Assembly: GCF_004115215.2 (NCBI RefSeq) | Contig: NC_041751.1 | Span: forward strand, 32,523,798 to 32,587,797 | Source: Ornithorhynchus anatinus | Taxonomy: Eukaryota > Chordata > Mammalia > Monotremata > Ornithorhynchidae | Direction of reading: 5' to 3' | DNA length: 64,000 nt | Part shown: positions 19,515-30,992 of the stretch, in pieces | Position numbering within the stretch: position 1 is the first letter of the stretch | Layout of the letters: every line of letters begins with the position of its first letter | Translations under genes and position numbers: made by a program | Notes under the pieces: generated by a model | Database searches by the model: none | Seen by the model: only the letters and a program-made list of their open reading frames with translations | What the model was told of the DNA's origin: nothing

Positions 19515-20444
19515 CTACGAGGAATCCGCACTGGAAACAGGAGGGTCCTTCATCCAGAATGGTCTCATCCTGCGGTCCCCAATGATAACGGGGAACGGGC
19601 TGAGAACGGAGAAGGTGAAGGACAGTAGCATGTGGCCATTCACCAGCTGACGAGACTTGACTTTCATGTTGATGATGACGCTCAGCATGAGGGTCTGGCG
19701 TCCATAAAGGAGGACGTAGAGGGTGACCAGGGCGACCACTCTCTTGGCGGCTCGGACCTCGGGCATCTCCCTGGGGGAGCGGTCGTGTCCCTGGAGGTGT
19801 CGGACCTGGTGGTGGTGTCTGTGCAGGACGAACACCATGTAGCCACTGGTCAAGCTCATGAGCCCCACGAAAAACACGTCGCGGAGAGTGACCAGGGCAG
19901 TCAAAGCCATAGCGGTTTCTGCAGTGTCACTGATTTGTGAACAGTATTTGTGATCCAGCATGATGTGAGCGCTGCTGTTGTTCAGAGGACCAGTCATCTG
20001 GATCGCTACGTTACATTCTACCAGCAGACTGAGCACCCAAGAGAGGGCACAGGAGGGCACGACAGACTCGTGTAATTTAGCTTTGACCCTTGCCCAGCGG
20101 GAGGTGCCGGGGCTGAGGGTGACGGCCTGGAAGACGCTCAGGAGGCAGGTGGTGCAGATGGCAAGGCCCCGGCCCACCCGATACAGGTACATGAGGATTT
20201 TACAGCCAGAGATGGTAAGGAAATTTCTCCATCCCCAAGCGTACAGGGCTTCTGGGATACCAAGAGTGAGGAGGAGGAGGATGTTGGCCAAGGCCAGCTG
20301 GGCGAGGATCAAGTCGGAAGAGCTGGGCTTGTGGCTGGTGGAGACCACCCGGATATAAAAGAGGAGGAGGAAGCCATTCACCGAGACCCCGATGCTGAGA
20401 TGCAGCAAAACCATGACCCCAAAAGAGAGTTCACTGGCGTTCAT
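19515..20444 (-). CDS. Vomeronasal type-1 receptor, array copy 2
   Basis: An intact 309-residue V1R frame, the direct repeat of copy 1. Residues 17-149 are identical to copy 1, with about two nucleotide differences over roughly 400 bp. From residue 150 to 230 the sequence changes to a different allele-like version: Met150, Leu154, Ala180-Leu181 and ALVTLRD around 183-189. That version is also present in copy 4 and resembled by the receptor at 43,687. The disulphide cysteines, the NNSS glycosylation site and the LLYGRQT motif in TM6 are kept. The leader acceptor is at 20,480/20,479 and the exon 1 donor at 21,735, giving an intron of about 1.26 kb. Confidence 0.96.
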   Translation of the reverse strand: MNASELSFGVMVLLHLSIGVSVNGFLLLFYIRVVSTSHKPSSSDLILAQLALANILLLLTLGIPEALYAWGWRNFLTISGCKILMYLYRVGRGLAICTTCLLSVFQAVTLSPGTSRWARVKAKLHESVVPSCALSWVLSLLVECNVAIQMTGPLNNSSAHIMLDHKYCSQISDTAETAMALTALVTLRDVFFVGLMSLTSGYMVFVLHRHHHQVRHLQGHDRSPREMPEVRAAKRVVALVTLYVLLYGRQTLMLSVIINMKVKSRQLVNGHMLLSFTFSVLSPFPVIIGDRRMRPFWMKDPPVSSADSS

Positions 20445-21644
20445 TCTCTGCCGTTTTCAGAGAAACCAAGAGGAGCTTCCTGCAGAGAAAAGTGAGATGG
20501 AGGTAAGAGACAGAGAGCACCTCTATTGGTACATGTACTTACTTTTATACGTACATTTCCCCCCTCTGTGTGTGTGTGTGTGTGAATGTGTGTGTGCCCT
20601 GCTGAAGTGTGCAGTTTGCACCTCATGTAAACAGCGTGTTAAATGTAATGCCCTGAGGCTTTATCGCAGGTGAGTCGGGGGAAAGGCTCCAAGCGAAGGT
20701 CTTAAATGTTGACCCACCCGCAGCGGTCCGGGCGAGGTGTCTTCTAAGAGCAGAACGATAATCAGTGTCATTACGTGGAAAGAAGCTCGATGTAATGGAA
20801 AACAAGCAAGGATAAAGGGGGAAGGGGAAAAGCCTGCTGTTCTCGCCGTTATCCCCAAAAAACGACCGAAAGAGCCCGGGCGGAAGATCACCTGCCCAGA
20901 TTATGCCAGCCGATTAAAGCGAGAACAAAATTCAGGCATTGTGTCTGTCTCTAGGCCGTTATCTAGTTGTGGGCAGTGAATTCTTTCGTTCAGTCGTACT
21001 TACGGAACACTTACTGTGTGCAGAGCCTTGTATTAAGCGTTTGGAAAGTGCATTTCAAAATGTGTCCGAGAATTTAGTTCGGGGCTTTGCAATAATAATG
21101 CTATCATGGTATCTGTTATGCCCTTGCCATGTGCCAAGCGCTGTACACAGTAAACCCTCAGTCAGTCCAATTGATAATGTGTCCGATGGTCCTGTCGCTT
21201 CCGATGCCCTTGTGTTACAGTTCGGGAAATTAAGAAGGGGAAAGAGGTAGCACTGAGGCAGTGGCCTCAGTGGTTTAGTGGAAATTAAGCGGAGATGTTC
21301 GGAAGGTCACGCGTTCTAATCCGGCCTCTGCCACTTGCCTGCCGTGTGACCTCGGGCAAGTCACTGAATTTATCCGTGCCTCAGTTCCATCATCTGTACA
21401 GTGGGGAGCAAGACTGCGAGCCTCAAGTGGGACAGGGACTCTGTTCAACCTGATTATCTTGTATCCACCCCAGCGCTCAGTACGGTGCCTGACCCATAGT
21501 AAGCGCTCAACAAATACCAGAATTACTATTAATTAGTACTCATCCCCATTTTACAGAAGGGGGAACGGAGGAGCAGAGAAGTTAAGTGACTTACCCAAGA
21601 TCACACAGTAGGCATAGAGCGGAGCCTGGATTACAACTCAGGTC

Positions 21645-22165
21645 CTTCCTGGTCGGGACCCGAAACTTGATCTTTCTGGGTTTCCTCCGGGAAACCGCGC
21701 TGTCAGAGAGAGAGAGAGCGCTTTATCCTACTCACCCGTCTCCATCGCTGGTGCCGTCTGGAAAGGCGGCTGTTGGGCAGTCAGATTCTGGGCAAGACGA
21801 GGCCGAGGCAGCATTTAGCAACCGCTTTCCTCCTCTTTCCCCTCCCTCGGGGAGTGATTAGTGTGTACGTGTTGTCGAGGGAGCATTTGAGGGAAAGGTG
21901 AATAAGGGAATCACTGAACCCTAATCTGCTCAGACAGAGGGAGTTGGGACATCTCTGGAAATGCCCCGATTCCCCTCCCTGCTGCCCACCGATCTGGGAC
22001 AAGATGAGCCCAGATCTCCGCCCGCAATTACCTGTGGCTAATCGACCCCATCAGAGATGCCCGTGGAGAGACCTGGTGGCATCAGCGTCGTATCCTGCAG
22101 TCCCAGAGACATCCCGGCTCCCACCCAGTGCCCAGCTCTGCCAGGAGCCGAGCTTGGGTATCGAC
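21645..22165 (-). promoter_or_regulatory. V1R exon 1 / promoter block, unit 2
   Basis: Nearly identical to the unit 1 block. The donor GTGAGT occupies 21,730-21,735 on the minus strand and the upstream AUG lies at 21,745-21,743. The GCTAAATG version of the TATA-like stretch is shared with unit 1. Confidence 0.7.
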
Positions 22166-22169
22166 TCGC

Positions 22170-23978
22170 AGCCGCGTGGCTTAGTGGAAAGAGCCCGGGC
22201 TTGGGAGTCACAGGACATGGGCTCTAAGCCCAGCTCTGCCACTTGTCAGCTGTGTGACCTTGGGCGAGTCACTTCACTTCTCTGTGCCTCAGTTATCTCA
22301 TCTGTAAAGTGGGGGTTAAAAGTGTCAGATTACCCTGTATTTTACCCAGCCCTTAGAACAGTGCCTGGCGCATAATTTGCACTTAACAAGTGCCATTATT
22401 TTGAAATAGCGTGGTTCGGGAAAGAGCGCGGGCTTTGGAGTCAGAGATCGTGGGTTCTAATCCAGGTCCCTCACTTTTCAGCTGTGTGACTTTGGGGCAG
22501 GTCACCTCACTTCTCTGGGCCTCGGTTACCTCATCTGTATAACAGGGATTAACACCATGTGGGAAATGGACTGTTGTGTGTATACCAGCACTTAGGACAG
22601 TGCCTGACACACAGTCAGAATTTAACAAATACCAAAAAAAAAAAACCCCTCAAAAAAACACGCAGCCCTGGATTACCTCCACAGTCCGTTTTCTTTGCTC
22701 CTGTCCACAAGCTGAGGAGCTTTGCTGGTGGAAATCTGGATCCCAGGCCAATCTTGCCCACCTCAAGTTCATCGTCGTGTAATTTAAGTCTGCTCTCTCC
22801 TCCGATCGGCAAAATCATTTCTCCATCTTTATTGGCACCCATGCCCATTGTCTTCACCAGTTGTCTTAGGTGTTTAACTACCTCATCAACCCCCTGCCTC
22901 CCCCAACCTTTGCCCCTAATGACCTGCTCACCTATTTTATTCAGAGAATTGAAAGTATCAGACATGATCAATCATATTTATTGAACACTTTTTGTGTGCA
23001 GAGCACTGTACTAATCGATTAGGAGAATACAACACAAAAATATAAAAGATACGGGCCCTGCCCACAATGGGTTTACACTCTCGAGGGGGAGATAGGCCTG
23101 AAAATGAACAAATAATACACAGATATGTATAAGAGTGGTGCGGGGTTGAGGGGAAAGGAGGTGGTGAATAAAGAGAACAAGTCAGGGCAACGAGAAGGGA
23201 GTGGGAAGAGAGAAAATGAGCGCTTAGTCGGGGAAGGCTTCTTGGAGGAGATGTGCCTTCAATAAAGTTTCAAAGGTGGGGAGAGCCATTGTCGACTATG
23301 AAAAAGGAGGCATTCCAGGGCAGAGGCATGAAGTGGGAGAGAGGGTGGTGGTGAGAGAGATGAGACTGAGTTACATGAGCAAGTGGGCACTACAGGAGCG
23401 AAACCACCTCGCCCACCACCACCTCGCCCACCACACCACCTCGCCCACTCACCAACTTGGTCACATCCTCGATCTCCTCATCTCTTCCCGCTGTACTATC
23501 TCCACCCTCACAAAATCTGAAATCCCTCTCTCTGATCATAACCTTCTCATCTGCCTCCTCTCTCCCTCCCTCTCTCTCCCAGTAAATCTACTTAATTATT
23601 CCCCTTCAGAGACCTCTGCTCTCTCGACCCTATCCATCTCTTTCAGCCCATCACACCTTGCCTCCCTAGCCACTCTACCCACCCTTGATGACCAGATTGA
23701 TGCCCTCAACTCCACCCTCTCTACTCACCTCAACTCACTCTTCTGTCCCTTTGTCGCTGTCGCACCGCTAACCCACACCCCGGATGCCCGCCACTGTCCG
23801 CCTCTTTCGCTCGTGTGTTCGAGTCGGTGAACGCTGCTGGTGGAAGTCTAAATACCAGGCCCACCTGGTTCGCGTAGATTTATCCTTTCCTGCCTTAACT
23901 CTGCCATCTCCTCCGCCAGGCAAAACTGGTTTTCTACCCTTATTCCCACCCGTGTCCATCATTCCCGTCAGCCGTTTC
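22170..23978. mobile_element. Mon-1 and L2 elements, unit 2
   Basis: The same order as in unit 1: two forward Mon-1 elements (22,170-22,638), a forward L2 ORF2 piece (22,660-22,975), a reverse L2 3' part (22,969-23,398) and a forward L2 endonuclease-end piece (23,399-23,978). Differences from unit 1 are few apart from the shared deletion in the first SINE. Confidence 0.8.
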
Positions 23979-23987
23979 CCTGGAGCT

Positions 23988-24917
23988 CTACGAGGAATCC
24001 GCACTGGAAACAGGAGGGTCCTTCATCCAGAATGGTCTCATCCTGCGGTCCCCAATGATAACGGGGAACGGGCTGAGAACGGAGAAGGTGAAGGACAGTA
24101 GCATGTGGCCATTCACCAGCTGACGAGACTTGACTTTCATGTTGATGATGACGCTCAGCATGATGGTCTGGCGTCCATAAAGGAGGACGTAGAGGGTGAC
24201 CAGGGCGACCACTCTCTTGGCCGCTCGGACCTCGGGCATCTCCCTGGGGGAGCGTCCGGGCCCGTGAAGGTGTCGGACCCGGTGGTGGTGCTTGTGCAGG
24301 ACGAACACCATGTAGCCACTGGTCAAGCTCATGAACCCCACGAAAAACACATCGCGGAGAATGTGCAAGGCCGTGATAACCATAGCGGTTTCTGCAGTGT
24401 CACTGACTTGTGAGCAGTATTTGTGATCCAGCATGATGTGAGCGCTGCTGTTGTTCTGAGGACCTGTCACCTGGATCGCTACGTTACACTCCACCAGCAG
24501 ACTGAGCACCCAAGAGAGGGCACAGGAGGGCACGACAGACTCGTGTAATTTAGCTTTGACCCTTGCCCAGCGGGAGGTGCCGGGGCTGAGGGTGACGGCC
24601 TGGAAGACGCTCAGGAGGCAGGTGGTGCAGATGGCAAGGCCCCGGCCCACCCGATACAGGTACATGAGGATTTTACAGCCAGAGATGGTAAGGAAATTTC
24701 TCCACCCCCAAGCATACAGGGCTTCTGGGATACCAAGAGTGAGGAGGAGGAGGATGTTGGCCAAGGCCAGCTGGGCGAGGATCAAGTCGGAAGAGCTGGG
24801 CTTGTGGCTGGTGGAGACCACCCGGATATAAAACAGGAGGAGGAAGCCATTCACCGAGACCCCGATGCTGATATGCAGCAAAACCATGACCCCAAAAGAG
24901 AGTTCACTGGCGTTCAT
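23988..24917 (-). CDS. Vomeronasal type-1 receptor, array copy 3
   Basis: An intact 309-residue V1R frame. The N-terminal half matches copy 1 (Ile16, Val150, Gln154). Residues 182-187 read TALHIL, seen in no other copy here. Loop 3 reads HKHHHRVRHLHGPGRSP, which shares the PGR version with copy 4, and the C terminus matches copy 2. The receptor is thus a mosaic of neighbouring variants. The V1R signature, cysteines and glycosylation site are intact. The acceptor is at 24,953/24,952 and the donor at 26,210. Confidence 0.96.
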   Translation of the reverse strand: MNASELSFGVMVLLHISIGVSVNGFLLLFYIRVVSTSHKPSSSDLILAQLALANILLLLTLGIPEALYAWGWRNFLTISGCKILMYLYRVGRGLAICTTCLLSVFQAVTLSPGTSRWARVKAKLHESVVPSCALSWVLSLLVECNVAIQVTGPQNNSSAHIMLDHKYCSQVSDTAETAMVITALHILRDVFFVGFMSLTSGYMVFVLHKHHHRVRHLHGPGRSPREMPEVRAAKRVVALVTLYVLLYGRQTIMLSVIINMKVKSRQLVNGHMLLSFTFSVLSPFPVIIGDRRMRPFWMKDPPVSSADSS

Positions 24918-26119
24918 TCTCTGCCGTTTTCAGAGAAACCAAGAGGAGCTTCCTGCAGAGAAAAGTGAGATGGAGGTAAGAGACAGAGAGCACCTCTATT
25001 GGTACATGTACTTACTTTTATACGTACATTTCCCCCCTCTGTGTGTGTGTGTGTGTGTGAATGTGTGTGTGCCCTGCTGAAGTGTGCAGTTTGCACCTCA
25101 TGTAAACAGCGTGTTAAATGTAATGCCCTGAGGCTTTATCGCAGGTGAGTCGGGGGAAAGGCTCCAAGCGAAGGTCTTAAATGTTGACCCACCCGCAGCG
25201 GTCCGGGCGAGGTGTCTTCTAAGAGCAGAACGATAATCAGTGTCATTACGCGGAAAGAAGCTCGATGTAATGGAAAACAAGCAAGGATAAAGGGGGGAGG
25301 GCAAAAGCCTGCTGTTCTCACCGTTATCCCCAAAAAACGACCCAAAGAGCCCGGGCGGAAGATCACCTGCCCAGATTATGCCAGCGGATTAAAGCGAGAA
25401 CAAAATTCAGGCATTGTGTCTGTCTCTAGACCGTTATCTAGTTGTGGGCAGTGAATTCTTTCGTTCAGTCGTACTTACGGAACACTTACTGTGTGCAGAG
25501 CCTTGTATTAAGCGTTTGGAAAGTGCATTTCAAAATGTGTCCGATAATTTAGTTCGGGGCTTTGCAATAATAATGCTATCATGGTATCTGTTATGCCCTT
25601 GCCATGTGCCAAGCGCTGTACACAGTAAGCCCTCAGTCAGTCCAATTGATAATGTGTCCGATGGTCCTGTCGCTTCCGATGCCCTTGTGTTACAGTTCGG
25701 GAAATTAAGAAGGGGAAAGAGGTAGCACTGAGGCAGTGGCCTCAGTGGTTTAGTGGAAATTAAGCGGAGATGTTCGGAAGGTCACGCGTTCTAATCCGGC
25801 CTCTGCCACTTGCCTGCCGTGTGACCTCGGGCAAGTCACTGAATTTATCCGTGCCTCAGTTCCATCATCTGTACAGTGGGGAGCAAGACTGCGAGCCTCA
25901 AGTGGGACAGGGACTCTGTTCAACCTGATTATCTTGTATCCACCCCAGCGCTCAGTACGGTGCCTGACCCATAGTAAGCGCTCAACAAATACCAGAATTA
26001 CTATTAATTAGTACTCATCCCCATTTTACAGAAGGGGGAACGGAGGAGCAGAGAAGTTAAGTGACTTACCCAAGATCACACAGTAGGCATAGAGCGGAGC
26101 CTGGATTACAACTCAGGTC

Positions 26120-26640
26120 CTTCCTGGTCGGGACCCGAAACTTGATCTTTCTGGGTTTCCTCCGGGAAACCGCGCTGTCAGAGAGAGAGAGAGCGCTTTA
26201 TCCTACTCACCCGTCTCCATCGCTGGTGCCGTCTGGAAAGGCGGCTGTTGGGCAGTCAGATTCTGGGCAAGACGAGGCCGAGGCAGCATTTAGCAACCGC
26301 TTTCCTCCTCTTTCCCCTCCCTCGGGGAGTGATTAGTGTGTACGTGTTGTCGAGGGAGCATTTGAGGGAAAGGTGAATAAGGGAATCACTGAACCCTAAT
26401 CTGCTCAGACAGAGGGAGTTGGGACATCTCTGGAAATGCCCCGATTCCCCTCCCTGCTGCCCACCGATCTGGGACAAGATGAGCCCAGATCTCCGCCCGC
26501 AATTACCTGTGGCTAATCGACCCCATCAGAGATGCCCGTGGAGAGACCTGGTGGCATCAGCGTCGTATCCTGCAGTCCCAGAGACATCCCGGCTCCCACC
26601 CAGTGCCCAGCTCTGCCAGGAGCCGAGCTTGGGTATCGAC
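26120..26640 (-). promoter_or_regulatory. V1R exon 1 / promoter block, unit 3
   Basis: Nearly identical to the blocks of units 1 and 2. The donor GTGAGT occupies 26,205-26,210 on the minus strand and the upstream AUG lies at 26,220-26,218. Confidence 0.7.
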
Positions 26641-26644
26641 TCGC

Positions 26645-28456
26645 AGCCGCGTGGCTTAGTGGAAAGAGCCCGGGCTTGGGAGTCACAGGACATGGGCTCT
26701 AAGCCCAGCTCTGCCACTTGTCAGCTGTGTGACCTTGGGCGAGTCACTTCACTTCTCTGTGCCTCAGTTATCTCATCTGTAAAGTGGGGGTTAAAAGTGT
26801 CAGATTACCCTGTATTTTACCCAGCCCTTAGAACAGTGCCTGGCGCATAATTTGCACTTAACAAGTGCCATTATTTTGAAATAGCGTGGTTCGGGAAAGA
26901 GCGCGGGCTTTGGAGTCAGAGATCGTGGGTTCTAATCCAGGTCCCTCACTTTTCAGCTGTGTGACTTTGGGGCAGGTCACCTCACTTCTCTGGGCCTCGG
27001 TTACCTCATCTGTAAAATAGGGATTAACACCATGTGGGAAATGGACTGTTGTGTGTATACCAGCACTTAGGACAGTGCCTGACACACAGTCAGAATTTAA
27101 CAAATACCAAAAAAAAAAAACCCCTCAAAAAAACACGCAGCCCTGGATTACCTCCACAGTCCGTTTTCTTTGCTCCTGTCCACAAGCTGAGGAGCTTTGC
27201 TGGTGGAAATCTGGATCCCAGGCCAATCTTGCCCACCTCAAGTTCATCGTCGTGTAATTTAAGTCTGCTCTCTCCTCCGATCGGCAAAATCATTTCTCCA
27301 TCTTTATTGGCACCCATGCCCATTGTCTTCACCAGTTGTCTTAGGTGTTTAACTACCTCATCAACCCCCTGCCTCCCCCAACCTTTGCCCCTAATGACCT
27401 GCTCACCTATTTTATTCAGAGAATTGAAAGTATCAGACATGATCAATCATATTTATTGAACACTTTTTGTGTGCAGAGCACTGTACTAATCGATTAGGAG
27501 AATACAACACAAAAATATAAAAGATACGGGCCCTGCCCACAATGGGTTTACACTCTCGAGGGGGAGATAGGCCTGAAAATGAACAAATAATACACAGATA
27601 TGTATAAGAGTGGTGCGGGGTTGAGGGGAAAGGAGGTAGTGAATAAAGAGAACAAGTCAGGGCAACGAGAAGGGAGTGGGAAGAGAGAAAATGAGCGCTT
27701 AGTCGGGGAAGGCTTCTTGGAGGAGATGTGCCTTCAATAAAGTTTCAAAGGTGGGGAGAGCCATTGTCGACTATGAAAAAGGAGGCATTCCAGGGCAGAG
27801 GCATGAAGTGGGAGAGAGGGTGGTGGTGAGAGAGATGAGACTGAGTTACATGAGCAAGTGGGCACTACAGGAGCGAAACCACCTCGCCCACCACCACCTC
27901 GCCCACCACACCACCTCGCCCACTCACCAACTTGGTCACATCCTCGATCTCCTCATCTCTTCCCGCTGTACTATCTCCACCCTCACAAAATCTGAAATCC
28001 CTCTCTCTGATCATAACCTTCTCATCTGCCTCCTCTCTCCCTCCCTCCCTCTCCCCGTAAATCGGTATTATTCCCCTTGAGAGACCTCTGCTCTCTCGAC
28101 CCTATCCATCTCTTTCAGCCCATCACACCCCACCTTGCCTCCCTAGCCACTCTACCCACCCTTGATGACCAGATTGATGCCCTCAACTCCACCCTCTCTA
28201 CTCACCTCAACTCACTCTTCTGTCCCTTTGTCGCTGTCGCACCGCTAACCCACACCCCGGATGCCCACCACTGTCTGTCTCCTTCGCTCGTGTGTTCGAG
28301 TCGCTGAACGCTGCTGGTGGAAGTCTAAATACCAGGCCCATGTGGTTCACGTTAGATTTATCCTTTCCTGCCCTAACTCTGCCATCTCCTCCGCCAGGCA
28401 AAACTGGTTTTCTACCCTTATTCCCACCCGTGTCCATCATTCCCGTCAGCCGTTTC
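26645..28456. mobile_element. Mon-1 and L2 elements, unit 3
   Basis: The same order as units 1 and 2. The last L2 piece, near 28,060-28,360, has more substitutions and small indels than its counterparts. This fits the junction with the older fourth unit. Confidence 0.8.
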
Positions 28457-28465
28457 CCTGGAGCT

Positions 28466-29395
28466 CTACGAGGAATCCGCACTGGAAACAGGAGGGTCCT
28501 TTATCCAGAATGGTCTCATCCTGCGGTCCCCAATGATAACGGGGAACGGGCTGAGAACGGAGAAGGTGAAGGACAGTAGCATGTGGCCATTCACCAGCTG
28601 ACGAGACTTGACTTTCATGTTGATGATGACGTTCAGCATGAGGGTCTGGCGTCCATAAAGGAGGACGTAGAGGGTGACCAGGGCGACCACTCTCTTGGCG
28701 GCTCGGACCTCGGGCATCTCCCTGGGGGAGCGTCCGGGCCCGTGAAGGTGTCGGACCTGGAGGTGGTGCTTGTGCAGGATGAACACCATGTAGCCACTGG
28801 CCAAACTCATGAGCCCAACGAAAAACACGTCGCGGAGAGTGACCAGGGCAGTCAAAGCCATAGCGGTTTCTGCAGTGTCACTGATTTGTGAACAGTATTT
28901 GTGATCCAGCATGATGTGAGCGCTGCTGTTGTTCAGAGGACCAGTCATCTGGATCGCTACGTTACATTCTACCAGCAGACTGAGCACCCAAGAGAGGGCA
29001 CAGGAGGGCACGACAGACTCGTGTAATTTAGCTTTGACCCTTGCCCAGCGGGAGGTGCCGGGGCTGAGGGTGACGGCCTGGAAGACGCTCAGGAGGCAGG
29101 TGGTGCAGATGGCAAGGCCCCGGCCCACCCGATACAGGTACATGAGGATTTTACAGCCAGAGATGGTAAGGAAATTTCTCCACCCCCAAGCATACAGGGT
29201 TTCTGGGATACCAAGAGTGAGGAGGATGATGATGTTGGCCAAGGCCAGCTGGGCGAGGATCAAGTCGGAAGAGCTGTGCTTGTGGCTGGTGGAGACCACC
29301 CGGATGTAAAAGAGGAGGAGGAAGCCATTCACCGAGATCCCGATGCTGTTATGCAGCAAAACCATGACCCCAAAAGAGAGTTCACTGGCGTTCAT
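28466..29395 (-). CDS. Vomeronasal type-1 receptor, array copy 4
   Basis: An intact 309-residue V1R frame and the most diverged member of the array. It has Asn16, Ile20, His40, Ile-Ile at 55-56, Thr66 and Leu212. Residues 150-190 match copy 2, including silent sites over about 150 nt. All V1R hallmarks are present. Its leader signals look damaged. The acceptor AG used by copies 1-3 has become TG (plus-strand A at 29,432). A Mon-1 SINE also sits beside the exon 1 donor, turning GTGAGT into GTGATC at 31,197. The protein is intact, but normal leader splicing is doubtful unless other sites are used. Confidence 0.94.
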   Translation of the reverse strand: MNASELSFGVMVLLHNSIGISVNGFLLLFYIRVVSTSHKHSSSDLILAQLALANIIILLTLGIPETLYAWGWRNFLTISGCKILMYLYRVGRGLAICTTCLLSVFQAVTLSPGTSRWARVKAKLHESVVPSCALSWVLSLLVECNVAIQMTGPLNNSSAHIMLDHKYCSQISDTAETAMALTALVTLRDVFFVGLMSLASGYMVFILHKHHLQVRHLHGPGRSPREMPEVRAAKRVVALVTLYVLLYGRQTLMLNVIINMKVKSRQLVNGHMLLSFTFSVLSPFPVIIGDRRMRPFWIKDPPVSSADSS

Positions 29396-29506
29396 TCTCT
29401 GCCGTTTTCAGAGAAACCAAGAGGAGCTTCCAGCAGAGAAATGTGAGTTGGAGAAAGAGACAGAGAGCACCTTTATTGGTACATGTACTTACTTTCATAC
29501 GTACAT

Positions 29507-29551
29507 TTCCCCCCCCCCCCCCCGTGTGTGTGTGTGGGGGGGGGGTTTGTG
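29507..29551. repeat. C-run / TG / G-run low-complexity tract
   Basis: A run of about 16 C residues, then TG repeats, then about 10 G residues, at the position of the TG microsatellite of units 1-3. Its exact length is likely to vary and may be uncertain in the assembly. Confidence 0.85.
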
Positions 29552-29559
29552 TGTGTGCC

Positions 29560-29825
29560 CTAGAGAAGCAGCTTGGCTCAGTGGAAAGAGCACGGGCTTG
29601 GGAGTCAAAGGTCATGAGTTCGAATCCCAGCTCTGCCACTTGTCAGCTGTGTGACTGTGGGCAAGCCACTTAACCTCTCTGTGCCTCAGTTTCCTCAACT
29701 GTCAAATGGGGATTAACTGTGAGCCTCACGTGGGACAACCTGATTACCCTGTATCTACCCCAGTGCTTAGAACAGTGCACTGCACATAGTAAGCGCCTAA
29801 CAGATACCAAAAATTAAATTAATTA
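29560..29825 (+). mobile_element. Unit-4-specific Mon-1 SINE
   Basis: A full, little-diverged forward Mon-1 inserted in the leader intron of array copy 4. It is absent at the matching site (between GTGTGTGCCC and GTGTGCAGTTTGCACCTC) in units 1-3, so it inserted after unit 4 separated or was lost before the unit 1-3 expansion. Confidence 0.9.
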
Positions 29826-30209
29826 AGTGTGCAGTTTTGCACCTCGTGATTGTAATGCCCTGAGGCTTTATCGCAGGTGAGTCAGGGGGAAAGGCTCCAA
29901 GCGAAGACCTTAAGTGTTGACCCATCCACAGCGGTCCGGGCGAGGTGTCTTCTAAGAGCAGAACGATAATTAGTGTCATTACGCGGAAAGAAGCTCAATG
30001 TAATGGAAAACAAGCCAGGATAAAGGCAGGAAAGGCCTGCTGTTATCGCCGTTATCCCCAAAAACGACCGAAACAGCCCGGGCAGAAGATCACCTGCCGA
30101 TAGAACAAAACAAAAATTCAAAACAAAACAACAAAACAAAAAAGAACAAAAATTCAGGCATTGTGTCTGTCTCTGCCGTTATCTAGTTGTGGGCGGGGAA
30201 TTCATTCGT

Positions 30210-30850
30210 TCAATGATATTTATTGCATTTATAGCACTTTAAGCACTTAAAGCATTTACCAAGTGCAATACCAAGTGCAATACCAAGCAATACCAAGTGC
30301 ATTTAAGCACTTGGTAGTGCAATTCAAAATGTGTCCGAGATCCCTGTAATAATAATACTTTCATGGTATCTGTTATGCCCTTGCCATGTGCCAAGCGCTG
30401 TACACAGTAAGCCCTCAATCAGTCCAGTTGATATTGTGTCTGATGGTCCTGTCGCTTCCGATGCCTTTGTGTTACAGTTCAGGAAATTAAGATGGGGAAA
30501 GAGGAACCACTGAGGCAGTGGCTTCAGTGGTTTAGTGGAAATTAAGCGGAGATGTTCGGAAGGTCACGCGTTCTAATCCGGCCTCTGCCACTTGCCTGCC
30601 GTGTGACCTCGGGCAAATCACTGAATTTATCCGTGCCTCAATTCCATCATCTGTACAGTGGGGATCAAGACTGTGAGCCTCAAGTGGTACAGGGACTCTG
30701 TTCAACCTGATTATCTTGTATCCACCCCAGCGTTTAGTACGGTGCTTGGCCCATAATAAGCGCTCAACAAATACCAGCATCACTATTATTACCAATCCCC
30801 ATTTTACAGAAGGGAGAACGGAGGAGCAGAGTGATTTACCCAAGATCTCA
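30210..30850. mobile_element. L2, short repeat and Mon-1 in unit 4 intron
   Basis: A reverse L2 tail near 30,210-30,330 contains a local expansion of a CAATACCAAG motif (about 30,255-30,315). A Mon-1 scrap and then an older forward Mon-1 (about 30,515-30,785) match the shared intron content of the other units, with more substitutions. Confidence 0.7.
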
Positions 30851-30879
30851 CCATAGGCATAGAGCGGAGCCTGGATTAA

Positions 30880-30946
30880 AACTCAGGACCTTCCTGGTCC
30901 GGACCTGAAACTTGATCCTTCTGGGTTTCCTCCGGGAAACCGTGCT

Positions 30947-30992
<46 letters not shown>
